Source of the DNA: Roseimicrobium gellanilyticum
Lineage (GTDB): Bacteria > Verrucomicrobiota > Verrucomicrobiia > Verrucomicrobiales > Verrucomicrobiaceae
Assembly (NCBI RefSeq): GCF_003315205.1
Contig: NZ_QNRR01000001.1
Span: forward strand, 186,001 to 250,000
Direction of reading: 5' to 3'
Length of the DNA stretch: 64,000 bases
Each line of letters begins with the position of its first letter. Positions within the stretch are counted from its first letter, which is position 1. Below the pieces are notes generated by a model. It did no database searches, was not told where the DNA came from, and saw nothing but the letters and a program-made list of their open reading frames with translations. Position numbers and translations under genes: made by a program. Below, piece by piece: positions 24,378 through 33,064 of this stretch.

Positions 24378-25649
24378 ATGTCCTCACACCCACTTTGCAC
24401 ACCTCGTGACCACGCGTTCTCGCGGCGCGCCTTCCTGGGCACGGCGATGGGAGCGCTGGGTGGCCTGGCTTCACCCATCTTTGCTGCGGCCATGCGGCAG
24501 AAGGAGAAGCAGGTGCTTTTTGTGTGGCTGGATGGCGGCATCAGTCAGTTGGAGAGCTGGGACCCGAAGCCCTGTACAGAGTTCGGCGGTCCCTTCCGCA
24601 CGATTCCCACTTCCGTGCCGGGCATTCACTTCAGCGAGCTCATGCCCCGCACCGCGAAACAGATGCACCGCCTGTGTGTGGTGCGCAGCATGTGCACGAA
24701 GGACAATGCCCACTCCTCCGGCGTGGAGCGCATCCAACGCGGCGACCCGGCGAATCGCGGCGTGGCCTATCCCTACTTTGGCAGTGGTGTGGCGAAGCTC
24801 ATGGGACCCACGTCTACGAAGCTGCCTCCCTACGTGTGGATCAAGCCGGGGAGTGGTGGCTTCAAGCCAGAAGACGCCGGCTTCCTCGGCCCGAAGTATG
24901 GGGCGCTCGCCTTCGGCGATGGCAAGCCTCCCGAGAATCTCCTGCGTCATGCGGCCATCTCGGAAGATCAGGACATCGCTCGCAACGAACTGCGTAACCA
25001 GCTGGATCGGAAATACGCCGCGCGACGTGCGCCCCGCAGTGTGGAGGCGAATGCCAGCGTCTTTGACATGGCGACGGAGCTCATGAAGCGCGCGGATATC
25101 TTCGATACCTCCAAGCTGCCTGCGCGTGATGTGGAGCGGTATGGCAGGCACGACTTTGGCCAGCACATGCTCGTTGCTCGCCGCATGTTGGAGTCGGGTG
25201 TTCGCTTTGTGAAGGTCACCAGCTACGGTTGGGATACGCACGGAGACAACTTCAATGCCCATGCTGGCATGGTGCCGAAGTTTGACCAGGCCTTCGGTGC
25301 CATGCTGGAGGACCTCGCTGCCACAGGCTTGTTGGATCACGTGCTGGTGATTTGCCTGAGCGAGTTTGGCCGCACTCCGCGCATCAATGGGCATGTGGGG
25401 CGCGATCACTGGCCTGAGGCGTGGAGCCTCGCCATGAGTGGCTGTGGCATCCAGAAAGGAGCTGTGATTGGCGAAACCAATGACAAAGGCACCTTCGTGA
25501 AGTCGCAGGGACAGGACATCGGCGCGCTTGTGCACACCTGGTATCGTGCGCTGGGCATCGACTCGCAACGGGTGGAGTTCGACAACGCCGGCCAGCCTCT
25601 GCCCATCGCGCATGGCGAAATGGTCGCCATCAAGGAGGCTCTGCTATGA
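24378..25649 (+). CDS. DUF1501 family protein (Tat signal)
   Basis: 423 residues. The N-terminus has a twin-arginine-like signal (FSRRAFLGTAMGALGGLASP). Family signatures follow: KQVLFVWLDGGISQLESWDP, then HTDNF-like GWDTHGDNFNAHAGMVPKFD and LSEFGRTPRINGHVGRDHWP. DUF1501 proteins share the alkaline phosphatase/sulfatase-like fold. This copy is shorter than the one at 1528-2979 and only distantly similar, so the two loci are not a recent duplication. It overlaps the WD40 gene by 4 nt (ATGA), which implies translational coupling. Confidence 0.85.
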   Translation: MSSHPLCTPRDHAFSRRAFLGTAMGALGGLASPIFAAAMRQKEKQVLFVWLDGGISQLESWDPKPCTEFGGPFRTIPTSVPGIHFSELMPRTAKQMHRLCVVRSMCTKDNAHSSGVERIQRGDPANRGVAYPYFGSGVAKLMGPTSTKLPPYVWIKPGSGGFKPEDAGFLGPKYGALAFGDGKPPENLLRHAAISEDQDIARNELRNQLDRKYAARRAPRSVEANASVFDMATELMKRADIFDTSKLPARDVERYGRHDFGQHMLVARRMLESGVRFVKVTSYGWDTHGDNFNAHAGMVPKFDQAFGAMLEDLAATGLLDHVLVICLSEFGRTPRINGHVGRDHWPEAWSLAMSGCGIQKGAVIGETNDKGTFVKSQGQDIGALVHTWYRALGIDSQRVEFDNAGQPLPIAHGEMVAIKEALL

Positions 25650-26716
25650 GTGACGCGACGGACAAACCCAAAGCTGCGGGCATCGAGCCGAAGCAGATCG
25701 CCGAGGTGAGAACCACGCGCCAGATCACCGCGTCGCGCTTCAGCGCGGATGGCACCGTGCTCGCTGCGGTGGGCTTTGACTCCGCCGTCTGGCGCTGGCG
25801 GATGAACGGCAGCGAACTGGCTCCCATGCCCTCACTCACCGGCCATCAAGGCTGGGCCACCGCGCTGGCATTTCATCCCACGCAGCCACAACTCTTCACC
25901 GTGGATTCATGGGGCAGCCTGCAGGCGCATGACTCGCACGAAGATACGCCCAAGCTCCTGTGGAAGAATGACAAGGGGCATGATGGATGGGTCCGGCAGA
26001 TCGCCATTTCACCGGATGGCACCCGCCTCGCGACTTGTGGACGCGATTGCTTTGCTCGTGTGTGGGAGGCGGCGACTGGCAAGCTCGTCGCGGAGTACAA
26101 GGCACCCGGGGACCTCTTCGCCGTGGCATTCCAGCCGGATGGCACGGCGATTGTGTTCGGTGACATGCGCGGGCGATTTGAAATGTGGGACTTTGCCGCA
26201 AAGAAGACCGTGCGCACCTTCGAGGCTCCGGTGCTTTATCGGCTTGATCGCATCCAGGACATTCCCGGCCTGCGCAATCTGATGTTCCTCGATGGTGGCA
26301 AGACCCTCGTTGCCAGTGGCACCAAACCGCAAAATGGTGCGACGCCCCAGAGTTTCCCTCTCGTGCTCTTCTTCGATTACGAAAGCGGAGAGCTGAAGCA
26401 GACCTTCATCCATGGCACGAACAAGGAAGGCTATGTCCATGACCTCGTGCCTCATCCGCAAGGATATCTCATGGCGGTCACCTCCGGTTCACCCGGCAGC
26501 GGCATGCTTTTTCTCTTCCGCGCCGGGGAGAAGGAACCCTTCCATGTGAACACCAAGATGCCCAACTGCCATTCCCTGGCCCTGCATCCGGACGGCAAAC
26601 GCTTCATTGTGACGTCGACGAATCGCGACAGCAATGGCAACGGTCGCAAGCTTGGCAAAGATGGCGAATACGCCACAAACACCTCGCCCCTGCATTTGTT
26701 CGAACTGCCGGGCTGA
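25646..26716 (+). CDS. WD40-repeat beta-propeller protein
   Basis: 356 residues, no signal peptide, so unlike its operon partners it is probably cytoplasmic or co-exported. Blades contain the usual WD40 features: ASRFSADGTVLAAVGFDSAV, GWATALAFHPTQPQLFTVDS, WVRQIAISPDGTRLATCGRD and LFAVAFQPDGTAIVFGD. Six to seven blades are likely. The start codon overlaps the DUF1501 stop (ATGA). In this phylum WD40 proteins regularly accompany DUF1549/DUF1501 pairs, where they may assemble or report on the surface complex; the exact role is unknown. Confidence 0.85.
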   Translation: MSDATDKPKAAGIEPKQIAEVRTTRQITASRFSADGTVLAAVGFDSAVWRWRMNGSELAPMPSLTGHQGWATALAFHPTQPQLFTVDSWGSLQAHDSHEDTPKLLWKNDKGHDGWVRQIAISPDGTRLATCGRDCFARVWEAATGKLVAEYKAPGDLFAVAFQPDGTAIVFGDMRGRFEMWDFAAKKTVRTFEAPVLYRLDRIQDIPGLRNLMFLDGGKTLVASGTKPQNGATPQSFPLVLFFDYESGELKQTFIHGTNKEGYVHDLVPHPQGYLMAVTSGSPGSGMLFLFRAGEKEPFHVNTKMPNCHSLALHPDGKRFIVTSTNRDSNGNGRKLGKDGEYATNTSPLHLFELPG

Positions 26717-26757
26717 TCTTTGCTTGCAAGGAGAAAAACTTGCCTGCATGAGTGAGC

Positions 26758-27234
26758 ATGCTCGCATGGAATAAATTCGCCATTGGCATGGTCTGCTTTC
26801 TGGCTGCCTTTTCACTGCTGACCACCTCCGCAGGAGCGCAGCAACAGGTGACGGTGACCCTCCAGGCATACGAAGTCGCGCGGGACGATGCGGCGGCATT
26901 GCTAATCGCGCAGCCCGAGAAGCTCGATCCGGCGACCATGGTGCAAACCCTCTCCGCCATGAGTGCGAAGCAGGCCTCCAAGATTCTCAAACTGGGCTCT
27001 GTCTCTGGCCCATCTGGAGGTCGCTCGAAAGGCTCGGGGCCGGATGGCAGCTTCGAGGCATCCGCCACGTTGTCAGCAGACGGTCAGATCTTGGAACTTA
27101 TCGTATCAGCTACCGCTGTTGATTTGAAGCTTGCGGCCGCCCTGATGATGCCCGGCAAGGGGTTTGCTTTTATGGGAGCCCTTGATCAGGGTGATTCTGG
27201 AAAAGTAGTCATGTTCTTTGTCCGCTCCTCATAG
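26758..27234 (+). CDS. Small exported protein, paralog A
   Basis: 158 residues from ATG 26758; a GTG six bases upstream is also possible. The signal peptide is MLAWNKFAIGMVCFLAAFSL, cut near AGAQQ. The mature part has VTVTLQAYEVARDDAAALL, a Gly/Ser-rich middle, and a C-terminal GFAFMGALDQGDSGKVVMFF. The last part resembles the GGL-type beta hairpin near the end of secretin-like domains, but the protein is too short to be a secretin. It has the same layout as the next gene. Function unknown. Confidence 0.55.
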   Translation: MLAWNKFAIGMVCFLAAFSLLTTSAGAQQQVTVTLQAYEVARDDAAALLIAQPEKLDPATMVQTLSAMSAKQASKILKLGSVSGPSGGRSKGSGPDGSFEASATLSADGQILELIVSATAVDLKLAAALMMPGKGFAFMGALDQGDSGKVVMFFVRSS

Positions 27235-27252
27235 ATTTCCGTTTTTCATCTC

Positions 27253-27750
27253 ATGAAATCATGTCCTTTGCTCTTGTGGACTGGGCTCACCCTGGTTGCC
27301 CTTCTGCCCACGGTCTCGCTGAGTCAGCAGCCGGCCGTGCGGCCTCGCGCCTCGCTAACCCTCACGCTGCTGATGTACAAAATGGACAAGCAGACGGCAG
27401 ACCAAGTGCTGGGCGGCCAGCAATCAGGCAGTGACGTATCCGAGTCGCATGGCAAGATGAGGGCTCTTGTTTCCTCAAAGAAGGCGACCCTCACTTCCAT
27501 GACGTCTGTGTCAACGCGCAGCGGTAACCGCGCGTCGGGCAGGTCAGCCCAGGTCACCTTGTCGGTGGATCCCGTGATAGGCCCGGATGGCGTGCGGGTG
27601 AGCATGGCTGGCACCGTCACGGCTGGCACTCAAAAGCTGACCTTGCCGCTCACCATTCTCTCCATGGGCGACACGGCGATGGTAGGTCGCCTGGATGACC
27701 CTGCCACCGGAGTTTCGGAGGTCGCGTTTCTTCGCCTGCAATCCCAGTAG
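27253..27750 (+). CDS. Small exported protein, paralog B
   Basis: 165 residues with a signal peptide (MKSCPLLLWTGLTLVALLPT). The order of elements matches the preceding gene: LTLTLLMYKMDKQTADQVL, a Ser-rich middle with SAQVTLSVDPVIGPDGVRVS, and the ending TAMVGRLDDPATGVSEVAFL. The two genes are 18 bp apart and likely arose by an old tandem duplication, though sequence identity is low. It converges with the gene at 27756. No function can be assigned. Confidence 0.6.
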   Translation: MKSCPLLLWTGLTLVALLPTVSLSQQPAVRPRASLTLTLLMYKMDKQTADQVLGGQQSGSDVSESHGKMRALVSSKKATLTSMTSVSTRSGNRASGRSAQVTLSVDPVIGPDGVRVSMAGTVTAGTQKLTLPLTILSMGDTAMVGRLDDPATGVSEVAFLRLQSQ

Positions 27751-27755
27751 CGGCA

Positions 27756-28205
27756 TCACCCCGCCCAAGGCTGCGGCTCCCAATCTTTCTTGCCAGCGCC
27801 GGCACCCACCAGTTCACCAGCCTCTTCCTCCTCCTCGATTTCCTCGAGCGGAGCAAAACGTTCCGAGCGGAAGCCCAGCTCCTGCTTCACGCTGGAGTGG
27901 GGATCGTCGGGATTGATGAGTTCCTTGAGCAGGAGCATCAAATCAAACTCGGCGCCGGTCAGCTTGATTTCCGCATCCTCATTCACCTCAAACTTCGGGT
28001 TGGAACGTCCCACGCCCACGGCGCGCACGGTATAGATCTTGCCCTTCTTCGGGAGTGCCCGGTACAGGTCATAGACCCACGGAGCGAAGTCGTCGTTGAT
28101 GCACACCACCTTCTGGCCGGTCTGGAACATGGGAGATTCGTAGAGAAAAGGAAATTGGGGCGGTCCCTTTAGCACATCCGGGGCAAACGGGAAGTCTTGT
28201 TTCAT
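27756..28205 (-). CDS. Conserved hypothetical cytoplasmic protein
   Basis: 149 residues from ATG 28205; a start at 28130 (MFQTGQKVVCINDDF) would remove 25 residues and match the core better, but has no Shine-Dalgarno. The core VVCINDDFAPWVYDLYRALP-KKGKIYTVR is a small module I know from several verrucomicrobial hypothetical proteins. The C-terminal half contains an acidic Glu run (EEIEEEEEAGEL). It is likely a small soluble protein; function unknown. It is convergent with the gene at 27253 and divergent from the gene at 28256. Confidence 0.6.
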   Translation of the reverse strand: MKQDFPFAPDVLKGPPQFPFLYESPMFQTGQKVVCINDDFAPWVYDLYRALPKKGKIYTVRAVGVGRSNPKFEVNEDAEIKLTGAEFDLMLLLKELINPDDPHSSVKQELGFRSERFAPLEEIEEEEEAGELVGAGAGKKDWEPQPWAG

Positions 28206-28255
28206 TTTACATGCTCTTTACGACGCGCGCGCGTGCATTCCGGTAGACTGGCCCT

Positions 28256-29512
28256 ATGAAAGCGAAGCTCTGGTCGATGATTCTAGGCGCTCTTGCCGCT
28301 TCCGCGGGTGCCCTGTGCGCGGAGGACCCCAAGCTCGAAGTGCACGAGTGGGGCACCTTCACCGTGTTGAGCGGCTCTGACGGCACCGCCCTGCAATGGT
28401 ACCAGCCAGGCCAGGACCTGGATGTGCTTCCGGAGTTTGTCGGTGGCGGAATTGGTCCGTTTTCGAAAGGTGCGCACATCACATCCTTCGTGCGCATGGA
28501 GACTCCGGTTCTCTATTTCTATCCGGAAAAGAAGATGTCGGTCACCGCGGAAGTCTCCTTCGCCGGCGGCAGGATCACGGATTGGTTCCCTGCTCCCAAT
28601 GTGCCCACAGGAGCCTCACACGTGTGGAAGGGCGAGCTCTTTCCGCCCGACGATGCGAACGCTCTCAAGCGCATCCCGGAAGTAAAAAGCCGTGGAGAAC
28701 ACTACCGCCATGCGCGCGAAGTGCCCGCTGCCTGGATCTTCAAGGGGCGTGCCTCTATGTACGAGAATCTCCCGGACGTGGATATGGACAAGGATTCCGA
28801 CAAGTTCATCTTCTATCGCGGTACAGGCGATGCCCTGCCGCCCTACTCGGTGCGTGTGGATGACAAGGGCGTGTTTGAAATGAGACACACGACGGATGGA
28901 GATGCCATCGAGGTCGCCTTTGCGTTGTCCGTGGAGGGCAACCAGGCACGCTGGGCCCGCCTTCCCAAGCTGCCAGCCACGAACCGCGAAGACATGACCT
29001 CCTTTTCCGCGTTAAGTTACGTAGCTTTGGAAAAACCTGCGGTGGCACTGGACAAAGCCGAGGCCGAACTCCGCACCGCCATGGTGGAGGAAATGGATCG
29101 TGCCGGACTTACCCCTGAGGAGGCAAAGGCCATGGTGGCCACCTGGCAGGGGCATTGGTTCCAGGAACCGGGCGCGCGCGTGCTGGCCATCCTTCCGCGG
29201 AAGTATGTGGACGGGGTGCTGCCCCTGAAGATCACCCCCAAACCTCAAAAATTGGAGAGAGTCTTCGTGGCACGTTTTGAAACCCTGGCTCCCGCGAAAG
29301 AGGAAGCACTGCTGACGTTACTGAACCGGGATCTCACCGTGAAGCCTGATGCCAAGGAAGTCTCGACCTTCGCCAAACTGCAATTGGGCCGCTTCGGCAA
29401 TGGTGCTCTCACACGAGTGCAAACTTTGGAGAGTTCCCGCCTCATGAGCCGGTACTGGGAGTTGAAGCGTTCCGCACTCGCCACCGAAGGCAGTGCCACG
29501 GCATCGCGATAG
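28256..29512 (+). CDS. Exported protein of the VHEWGTFT family, function unknown
   Basis: 418 residues with a signal peptide (MKAKLWSMILGALAASAGAL, cut near LCAED). The mature N-terminus contains LEVHEWGTFTVLSGSDG and LQWYQPGQDLDVLPEFV. These recur in a conserved but uncharacterised family of acidobacteria, planctomycetes and verrucomicrobia, often named hypothetical. No catalytic motif is recognised; the many aromatic residues and the METPVLYFYP segment suggest a beta-sandwich. It is monocistronic by position, with 92 bp to the next start. Confidence 0.65.
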   Translation: MKAKLWSMILGALAASAGALCAEDPKLEVHEWGTFTVLSGSDGTALQWYQPGQDLDVLPEFVGGGIGPFSKGAHITSFVRMETPVLYFYPEKKMSVTAEVSFAGGRITDWFPAPNVPTGASHVWKGELFPPDDANALKRIPEVKSRGEHYRHAREVPAAWIFKGRASMYENLPDVDMDKDSDKFIFYRGTGDALPPYSVRVDDKGVFEMRHTTDGDAIEVAFALSVEGNQARWARLPKLPATNREDMTSFSALSYVALEKPAVALDKAEAELRTAMVEEMDRAGLTPEEAKAMVATWQGHWFQEPGARVLAILPRKYVDGVLPLKITPKPQKLERVFVARFETLAPAKEEALLTLLNRDLTVKPDAKEVSTFAKLQLGRFGNGALTRVQTLESSRLMSRYWELKRSALATEGSATASR

Positions 29513-29604
29513 TCATGCGTGGGTGCGTGCCGCCACGCGGATGATGGCTCGCGTATTGGATGTTGCTGGAGTACATCGCTCCAGCACCTCCAACCGCACG
29601 AACC

Positions 29605-30042
29605 ATGAGCACCGACTCCGCCAGACATCCCGCGCCGCCCAGCGCCATCCTGGAAACCTGTCTCAGTGTCTCGGATCTCACGCAATCCCGTGCGTTCTTC
29701 GAGGATGTCTTTGGCTATGCTGCCATGGTGGCCGATGAGCGCCTTTGTGCCTTCAATGTCGGTGGCGCCCAGGTGCTGATTCTTTTCAGCAGGGAAGAGG
29801 TGACCCAGCCGGTGCATCTCCCCTTTGGCACCATCCCTTCCCATGGGTCCCAAGGTGAATCGCACATCGGCTTCCGCATTCCCGCTGAAAGCCTTGATGA
29901 GTGGCGCGCGAGGCTGGAAGAAAGGGGCATCCCCATCGAAAGCACCGTTACCTGGCCCCTCGGTGGCACCAGCATCTACTTCCGCGATCCGGATGGTCAT
30001 CTGCTGGAACTGCTGACACCGGGCGTGTGGCCAATCTATTGA
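29605..30042 (+). CDS. VOC/glyoxalase-family protein
   Basis: 145 residues from ATG 29605 (MSTDSARHPAPPSAILETCL). A vicinal-oxygen-chelate fold is shown by LSVSDLTQSRAFFEDVFGY, the central HIGFRIPAESLDEWRARLEE and the ending TSIYFRDPDGHLLELLTPG. Metal ligand candidates are the His in SHIGF and the Glu in LLELLTP, typical of the glyoxalase and dioxygenase groups. Substrate is not predictable. It is followed after 59 bp by the creatininase-family gene. Confidence 0.85.
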   Translation: MSTDSARHPAPPSAILETCLSVSDLTQSRAFFEDVFGYAAMVADERLCAFNVGGAQVLILFSREEVTQPVHLPFGTIPSHGSQGESHIGFRIPAESLDEWRARLEERGIPIESTVTWPLGGTSIYFRDPDGHLLELLTPGVWPIY

Positions 30043-30101
30043 GTGAGAACTTGGATGCGATTGCATTGAGATCCGGTCCGGCTGCATCGTACACTCCGGT
30101 C

Positions 30102-30881
30102 ATGTCCTCCTCGCCACGTCCCTGGGTCATCGCTGAAACGAACTGGAAGCAGGTGAAAGCCACCCGGTATGAGGTGGCGGTGCTGCCCATGGGTGCAACG
30201 GAGGCGCATAACTGGCACCTTCCGTATGGCACGGATAGTTATCAAAATGATGCCATGTGCGCGGAGGCCGGGCGTATCGCGTGGGAGCAGGGAGCGAAGG
30301 TGGGCATCCTGCCAAACATCCCTTTCGGCGTGCAGACGGGTCAGCTCGACATCCCGTTTTGCATCAACATGAATCCCAGCACGCAACTGATGGTCATCAA
30401 TGACGTCATTGCGTCACTGGTGGGCGTGGGCATTCCGAAGCTGGTGGTGCTCAACGGCCATGGAGGCAATGACTTCAAGCAGATGCTCCGCGAGTTGCAG
30501 GCGAAGTGGCCGCAGATTTTCCTGAGCACCGTCTTCTGGCCGAATGTGCATGATGGCACGGGCATCATCGACATCCTTGGCGATCATGCGGATGAGCGGG
30601 AGACGGCACTCATGATGCACCTGCATCCCGACCTGGTGTTGCCGAAGTCGGAGTGGGGGAGTGGCGAAGCCAACCCATGGAAACTGAAGGCCATGCGTGA
30701 GAAGTGGGCCTGGGCACAGCGTGCGTGGACGCAGGCTACGAATGACACCGGCAGTGGCGATCCCCAGCATGCTACGGCGGAGAAGGGGAAGGCGTATTTC
30801 GAAGCCATCACCACCAAGCTCGCCACCTACTTCGTGGAACTCGCTGCGGCGGATGTCAGCGCCCTCTATCAACGGGGGTAG
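30102..30881 (+). CDS. Creatininase-family amidohydrolase
   Basis: 259 residues from ATG 30102 (MSSSPRPWVIAETNWKQVKA). Metal-binding residues of the creatininase fold are visible: PMGATEAHNWHLPYGTDSY provides Glu, His and Asp, VVLNGHGGNDFKQ the central His, and DHADERETALMM the last Glu. Family members hydrolyse creatinine, mycofactocin precursors (MftE) or formamidopyrimidines. No mycofactocin or creatine-degradation genes are nearby, so the substrate is open. A longer open frame upstream was rejected because it overlaps the VOC gene in another frame. Confidence 0.85.
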   Translation: MSSSPRPWVIAETNWKQVKATRYEVAVLPMGATEAHNWHLPYGTDSYQNDAMCAEAGRIAWEQGAKVGILPNIPFGVQTGQLDIPFCINMNPSTQLMVINDVIASLVGVGIPKLVVLNGHGGNDFKQMLRELQAKWPQIFLSTVFWPNVHDGTGIIDILGDHADERETALMMHLHPDLVLPKSEWGSGEANPWKLKAMREKWAWAQRAWTQATNDTGSGDPQHATAEKGKAYFEAITTKLATYFVELAAADVSALYQRG

Positions 30882-30950
30882 TTGCCGTTGTTGTCCCGGC
30901 TATATTTTCACTTGTGGCGGGACGTTTGCTGACGGACACCCGTCTTCCCC

Positions 30951-31490
30951 ATGGTGGATTCCTTCCAGTGCCGCCCTTGTCGAAAAACGTACTCTGCCTC
31001 TGAAGTGCAGGGGCGACGCTCATGTCCTGTATGCAAGGGACCCCTCATCAGCCAGCAGCAACTCGAGAACTATCGTGCCGCCACCCAGGCCAGTCTCGAT
31101 CGTTTGAAGAACCAGTCCGCGCTGACGCTCGCTGGCGGCGCCCTTCTGGCCATGGCAGTTCAGATCGGGATCGATTTGTATGAGCACGATTCGGACTTCC
31201 GGGCGCTGACTTGGCTGGTCTTCGCTGGAAGCATTGCCAGCCTGGTGGCGGCAGGTCTGTGGTGGAAGACGGGAAAGCGGCCGATGATGCTCGCAGCGTC
31301 CGCAGTTTTCCAGGCTTCTGCCATGGTCTACGCCTTTTCCGTGTTCGCGTCCATGGGCCCCTTGCTTGAGCAATTGGGTGACTCTCGAAGGATCACCACG
31401 GGATTTCTCATACTGGCGTTTTCTCCTCTCGGATTGTCGCTGCTGGCCTGGCATCAGTACCGCAGCTACCTCAAGGTTTTGAAGGCTTGA
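30951..31490 (+). CDS. Zinc-ribbon membrane protein
   Basis: 179 residues. The N-terminus has a zinc ribbon (CRPC then CPVC, QCRPCRKTYSASEVQGRR). A short linker with coiled-coil character is followed by four membrane segments, roughly residues 58-76, 86-104, 112-134 and 146-168. A similar ribbon-plus-helices plan is seen in the two larger proteins at 7091-9884, but sequences do not align. The downstream hairpin at 31535-31562 may terminate it on this side as well. Function unknown. Confidence 0.65.
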   Translation: MVDSFQCRPCRKTYSASEVQGRRSCPVCKGPLISQQQLENYRAATQASLDRLKNQSALTLAGGALLAMAVQIGIDLYEHDSDFRALTWLVFAGSIASLVAAGLWWKTGKRPMMLAASAVFQASAMVYAFSVFASMGPLLEQLGDSRRITTGFLILAFSPLGLSLLAWHQYRSYLKVLKA

Positions 31491-31534
31491 TGGTCGCTGC
31501 CGCTGCCGCTGCCGGATTCCTTTCTCCAAGCAAC

Positions 31535-31562
31535 AAAAAAAGCCGCCACATGCCGTGGCGGC
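31535..31562 (-). terminator. Intrinsic terminator, probably for the azurin-like gene
   Basis: GCCGCCAC (31542-31549) pairs exactly with GTGGCGGC (31555-31562) around a 5-nt loop. On the minus strand the hairpin is followed by seven Ts (complement of 31535-31541), a good rho-independent terminator 36 bp past the stop at 31598. On the plus strand only a weak T stretch follows. Confidence 0.85.
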
Positions 31563-31597
31563 TTCCTTGAAAAAGCTGGATTTGAAATTGGAGAGCC

Positions 31598-32230
31598 TTA
31601 CTCCGCCTTCAGCGTGCCCTGCATGATGAGGGCATGGCCGGGGAAGGTACAGATGTAAGGATACTCACCTGCTTCCGCGGGAAGAGTGAACTCGATGGTC
31701 TCAGACTGGCCGGGGTTCAGCAGCTTGGTATGCGCAAGCACATCAGTCGACTCGGGGATGAATCCAGCCGCCATCCACTTTGCCATGTCGCTCATCATGC
31801 CGTTGGAAGCGTCGATGAGGCGCTGCTTGGAGCCGATCTTGCCGAGGATGAAATTGTGCTGCAGCGGGGCGGTGGCATGTTGATTTTCGAAGGTCAGCTT
31901 CACTTTCTGCCCGGCCTTGGCGGTGATCGTAGTGGTTTCCCAGCTCATGGGATTGAGCGAGCCGGGGCGCAGGGTGACCACGAGAACGTCACCGGATGTG
32001 GCAACTGCGGGAGCGGCAGACGCAGGCGCTGCTGCCGGTGCGGGCGCAGCTGAGGATGCCGCAGCGGCCTCAGGATCCGCCTTGCCCTTCCAGCCTTGAC
32101 CCAGTCCGCCGAAGAAAAGCGCACCGCCTGCGAGCAAGGCGCAAAAGGCAAAACCGCCGCCGATGAAGATGTTCGCGCAGCCCCAGAAGCCGCTGCTTTC
32201 GTGCTGGTGTTTGTCGTGTGGAGTAGCCAT
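31598..32230 (-). CDS. Membrane-anchored azurin-like blue copper protein
   Basis: 210 residues from ATG 32230 (MATPHDKHQHESSGFWGCAN). One N-terminal membrane segment (about 20-45) and an Ala/Pro linker (51-78) tether a cupredoxin domain to the periplasmic face. All type I copper ligands are visible: H125 in PLQHNFIL, then C194, H199 and M203 in YICTFPGHALIMQ, with azurin spacing. The domain is an electron shuttle between c-type cytochromes and a reductase or oxidase; partners are not adjacent. A strong terminator follows. The Ala/Pro-rich linker is typical of anchored cupredoxins, where it gives the domain reach. Confidence 0.88.
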   Translation of the reverse strand: MATPHDKHQHESSGFWGCANIFIGGGFAFCALLAGGALFFGGLGQGWKGKADPEAAAASSAAPAPAAAPASAAPAVATSGDVLVVTLRPGSLNPMSWETTTITAKAGQKVKLTFENQHATAPLQHNFILGKIGSKQRLIDASNGMMSDMAKWMAAGFIPESTDVLAHTKLLNPGQSETIEFTLPAEAGEYPYICTFPGHALIMQGTLKAE

Positions 32231-32335
32231 GAGATGATGAGGGCGCGCAAAGAAGCACACCCCACCCGCAGGTCAATCAGGAATGCCCCCTGGTGGTCCG
32301 CACACTCCGTGAGCGGTCAGTCGACAGCACACAGG

Positions 32336-33052
32336 TCAGCCGGGCTGCACTTTTGCCGCCAGGGCTTCTGCCTCTGCGTGCCACAGCCGGGCCAGATCCT
32401 CGTGGGCGGGAAGGTGTTTACGAAGCCAGTCCGCCTGTTCGCGGGCTGTGGCTGAAAGAAGGGCTGTCTGATTGGCAAACCGCGCGGCGGTTGCCGCCAG
32501 CAGCTCACGTGCTTGCACGGTGTCCAGATTGGAGGCCAGCACACGCACCCGTAGAGCGGAGGTGGCCACGTCGTCCGGCAAGTCTTGCTGGGCCTGAAAC
32601 TCCCGGCGAGCCTCCACGGCCATGCCGAGTTCCAGATATCCCTCCACCATGGAGCGTTCAGCCAGGGCCTCATCCAGCGGCTCGGGCTTATCCTTGAGCA
32701 CTGTGCCCTGGAGGCGTTGGGTGATGGCTTTGGGCAAGGGCGTGCCGCCTTTTTCCTCTGGATCCGGCACCATCATGTAGACCCAGCCATCGCCTTCCTT
32801 GTCCAGACGGTGCTTGTTGATGGCCAGAACGATGAACAAAGCCAGTAGCGCTACCGTGGACTCCAGCAGGAAGGGCGTGGTGACGATGCCAAACAAGCTC
32901 CGCATCGTGGTGAAGGCGACCTCACGGGCGGCTTCGCTGAAAACGAGGACCGCTGCCAGCGCACCGACTCCTATGCCAGCCGCAATCACCCAGAGATGCT
33001 GGTGGGAAGCCTTGGGCGCGGATGGTTCGGAGAGAGCTGTCTCGGGGGGCAT
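32336..33052 (-). CDS. Membrane protein with helical-repeat C-terminal domain
   Basis: 238 residues from ATG 33052; a GTG nine bases upstream is possible and would sit closer to the upstream stop. Two membrane segments (LWVIAAGIGVGALAAVLVF, LLESTVALLALFIVLAI) precede a soluble part of about 140 residues with TPR-like helices (LAERSMVEGYLELGMAVEAR, LRVRVLASNLDTVQARELLA). The start lies 12 nt after the stop of the rodZ-like gene, so co-transcription with it is likely. Function unknown; its position suggests an envelope or division role. Confidence 0.55.
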   Translation of the reverse strand: MPPETALSEPSAPKASHQHLWVIAAGIGVGALAAVLVFSEAAREVAFTTMRSLFGIVTTPFLLESTVALLALFIVLAINKHRLDKEGDGWVYMMVPDPEEKGGTPLPKAITQRLQGTVLKDKPEPLDEALAERSMVEGYLELGMAVEARREFQAQQDLPDDVATSALRVRVLASNLDTVQARELLAATAARFANQTALLSATAREQADWLRKHLPAHEDLARLWHAEAEALAAKVQPG

Positions 33053-33064
33053 ATCAAACACAGC

